Notes under the pieces: model-generated | Databases searched by the model: none | What the model was told of the DNA's origin: nothing | Seen by the model: only the letters and a program-made list of their open reading frames with translations | Part shown: positions 62,221 to 64,000 of the stretch, in pieces | Position numbering within the stretch: position 1 is the first letter of the stretch | Layout of the letters: every line of letters begins with the position of its first letter | Origin: JSC-12 sp033764965 | Lineage (GTDB): Bacteria > Cyanobacteriota > Cyanobacteriia > Leptolyngbyales > Leptolyngbyaceae | NCBI GenBank assembly: GCA_033764965.1 | Contig: JANRIN010000289.1 | Span: forward strand, 109,018-173,017 | Direction: 5' to 3' | DNA length: 64,000 nt | Made by a program: the position numbers and the translations under genes

Positions 62221-62366
62221 TCGACATTGTTTCAGGAGCAGCTTAGTATAAACGCTTCAAACTGAGAATCCCTGGGGAATTGCAGGAATTCGGTTGTGCT
62301 GCTCGGTTCCGTTTCATAATAGGAGCAGTAATCTTCACTGGTGTTTTAATTTAGCCACTTAGCCTC

Positions 62367-63023
62367 ATGCAAACTAGCGAAACTCGTTCCAATCCGGCTC
62401 ACGAAACCCTGAATAATCTTGCCTTTCCAGCTTCATCGCGGACTGCGAAGGTGAGCCGCACCACAGGTGAAACCGATGTACAAGTCACGGTGAATTTGGA
62501 CGGGACGGGGCAGTGTATGGCTAAAACGGGGGTGCCATTCCTGGATCATATGCTGCACCAAATTGCCTCCCACGGCTTGTTTGATCTGGATGTTCGGGCA
62601 ACGGGTGATTACGACATTGATGATCACCACACTAATGAAGATGTGGGAATTACGTTGGGCATGGCGCTGCATCAAGCCCTGGGCGATCGCAAAGGCATTG
62701 TCCGGTTTGGTCACTTTGTTGCTCCCCTGGATGAAGCTCTGATTCAAGTCTCCCTTGATTTTTCGGGTCGTCCGCACTTAAGCTATGGGCTGCAAATTCC
62801 AACTCAACGAGTGGGCACCTATGATACTCAGCTTGTGCGGGAATTTTTTGTGGCGATCGTCAACCATGCTCAAATGACTCTGCACCTGCGCCAGCTTGAC
62901 GGCATCAATTCGCACCACATTATCGAAGCGACGTTCAAAGCCTTTGCCCGATCGTTGCGAATGGCAGTGGAAATTGATCCGCGTCGTGCCCAATCCATCC
63001 CCAGTTCCAAAGGTGTAATTTAG
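62367..63023 (+). CDS. hisB: Imidazoleglycerol-phosphate dehydratase
   Basis: 218 residues, sixth step of histidine synthesis, manganese-dependent. Motifs: TGETDVQVTVNLDGTG, GVPFLDHMLHQIASHGLFDLDVRATGD, DIDDHHTNEDVGITLG (first metal His cluster), VPLDEALIQVSLDFSGRPHL-like segment, and HIIEATFKAFARSLRMAVEIDPRR (second metal His). N-terminal extension of about 25 residues. Stop is 1 base before the start of bcp, so the two are an operon. Confidence 0.96.
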   Translation: MQTSETRSNPAHETLNNLAFPASSRTAKVSRTTGETDVQVTVNLDGTGQCMAKTGVPFLDHMLHQIASHGLFDLDVRATGDYDIDDHHTNEDVGITLGMALHQALGDRKGIVRFGHFVAPLDEALIQVSLDFSGRPHLSYGLQIPTQRVGTYDTQLVREFFVAIVNHAQMTLHLRQLDGINSHHIIEATFKAFARSLRMAVEIDPRRAQSIPSSKGVI

Positions 63024-63024
63024 T

Positions 63025-63483
63025 ATGTCTCTCAATATTGGTGATCCTGCTCCCGACTTTAGCCTGCTCGATGCAAGCGGAAATCTGGTTAGTCTGTCTC
63101 AGCTCAAAGGCAAGCGCGTTGTTTTGTATTTCTATCCTCGTGACAACACACCCGGATGCACCAAAGAAGCTTGTGCCTTTCGGGATGCCTACGATCAGTT
63201 TCAAGCTCTGGATATCCTTGTGCTGGGCGTGAGTACAGACGATGCCAGATCCCACGAAAAGTTCATCACCAAATTCAACCTGCCCTTCCCTTTGTTAATC
63301 GATGAAGGGGGAAAAGTTGCTGAAGCTTACGACAGCTACGGGTTGAAGAAATTTATGGGTAAGGAATATATGGGCATTACCCGCAGTACGTTTGTGATTG
63401 ATGAACATGGCACGATCGCGAAAATCTACAAAAAAGTTAAGCCTGAAACCCACATCGAGCAGGTTTTAGCCGATCTGGCTTGA
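63025..63483 (+). CDS. bcp: Thioredoxin-dependent peroxiredoxin (Bcp/PrxQ type)
   Basis: 152 residues. Reduces hydroperoxides; peroxidatic Cys and resolving Cys in YPRDNTPGCTKEACAFRDAY, five residues apart as in PrxQ, with conserved Arg in GITRSTFVID. Soluble, no targeting signal. Begins 1 base after the hisB stop. Confidence 0.95.
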   Translation: MSLNIGDPAPDFSLLDASGNLVSLSQLKGKRVVLYFYPRDNTPGCTKEACAFRDAYDQFQALDILVLGVSTDDARSHEKFITKFNLPFPLLIDEGGKVAEAYDSYGLKKFMGKEYMGITRSTFVIDEHGTIAKIYKKVKPETHIEQVLADLA

Positions 63484-63626
63484 GTTAAGTTAGGCATAGG
63501 CAAACAAGCTCGAAGGGTTTCAATCTATGGTCTCAGTTGGCGATTTGGCAATGGTTAAGCCATACTGAACCCGAATCCTGCTCTGAAAGAGCTCGTTTGT
63601 GCTGACGTTAAGTTGGGAATTGATTT

Positions 63627-64000
63627 ATGGGTCGCTTATGGCACTTTGTCCAGAGTGTTTTAGGAATTTTGTTTCGCCACCCCGTTACCGGAACCAGTAT
63701 TATTCCTGTCTTACCGGATGGTCGCATTGTGTTGATTCAGCGCAGTGATAACCACAAATGGGCACTACCGGGCGGCATGGTGAATTGGGGCGAAACGATC
63801 GAAACCACTCTCCATCGAGAACTAAAGGAAGAAACCGGGCTTGATATTACAAAAATCAAACGCCTGGTGGGAGTTTACTCCGCGCCGGAACGAGATGGGC
63901 GGGTTCATTCCATCTGTGTGGTGGTGCAAGTCGAAGCATCCGGTGACATCAATCCCCAGGACACCCACGAAGTCTTAGATGCAAAAGCCTTTGACCCAGA
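63627..64000 (+). CDS. Nudix hydrolase, cut by window end
   Basis: First 124 residues; the 3' end lies outside. MGRLWHFVQSVLGILFRHPVTG then a Nudix domain: WALPGGMVNWGETIETTLHRELKEETGL fits GX5EX7REUXEEXGU fully. Hydrolyses nucleoside-diphosphate-linked substrates; specificity cannot be told. No strong ribosome site seen; ATG 63627 opens the first coding frame. Confidence 0.88.
   Translation, partial: MGRLWHFVQSVLGILFRHPVTGTSIIPVLPDGRIVLIQRSDNHKWALPGGMVNWGETIETTLHRELKEETGLDITKIKRLVGVYSAPERDGRVHSICVVVQVEASGDINPQDTHEVLDAKAFDP

Overview
This is a 64 kb chromosomal stretch of a cyanobacterium, most like a filamentous Leptolyngbya or Oscillatoriales-type organism. The evidence is the very frequent HIP1 octamer GCGATCGC on both strands, a complete 29-residue petN gene (cytochrome b6f subunit), many proteins of cyanobacterial type (DUF5340-like, PLDc_N-TPR, PAS/response-regulator hybrids, a phosphoketolase paralogue) and dense small palindromic repeats and MITE-like elements between genes. 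There is no rRNA, CRISPR array or intact prophage. Mobile DNA is limited to small repeats and one degraded IS3/HNH remnant.

Layout. 1-9.5 kb: housekeeping genes (trpC, a DUF5340-like protein, lpdA, a SpoU methyltransferase, two tRNA-Leu genes, murA apparently starting at AUU, an M48 protease, a cupin, a LEA-like coiled-coil protein and a DUF1232 protein). 9.6-22.4 kb: a membrane Ser/Thr kinase, an ABC-F ATPase, a J-domain protein, PhoX-type alkaline phosphatase, an S41 protease, an LCP cell-wall ligase, hrcA and a TPR membrane protein. 22.4-29.3 kb is more accessory: a response regulator with an altered acidic pocket, a GMC oxidoreductase with an extra N-terminal domain, a 750 bp AT-rich gap, tRNA-Glu, IS3 and HNH remnants, DUF1643 and a proline-rich membrane protein. 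29.3-42.7 kb: a 1177-residue fusion of a transcription factor with a sensor kinase, a divergent PAS protein, M32 carboxypeptidase, acylphosphatase, CsbD, gyrA, a Uma2 nuclease and an aminotransferase. 43-56 kb: a very large modular extracellular phosphoesterase/phytase, then a catabolic cluster. 56-64 kb: a phosphoketolase-family enzyme, an orphan osmoprotectant-type ABC ATPase, sat, a 53-residue membrane protein, petN, hisB, a Bcp peroxiredoxin and a partial Nudix gene.

The most interesting system is at 47.3-56.1 kb: a GntR/FadR regulator divergent from an ethanolamine-type permease, an aldehyde dehydrogenase, a glutamine-synthetase-like ligase, a short-chain dehydrogenase and a class-I-amidotransferase-type gamma-glutamyl hydrolase. 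This resembles the Puu (gamma-glutamylated putrescine) pathway but has an alcohol-type dehydrogenase where Puu has an amine oxidase. That fits a gamma-glutamylated amino-alcohol route: ethanolamine to gamma-glutamyl-ethanolamide, then the aldehyde, then gamma-glutamyl-glycine, then glycine plus glutamate. A 16-bp palindrome in the divergent promoter region is the likely operator. Phosphorus scavenging is a second theme (PhoX at 14.7 kb and the EEP-phytase-RTX protein at 43-47 kb).
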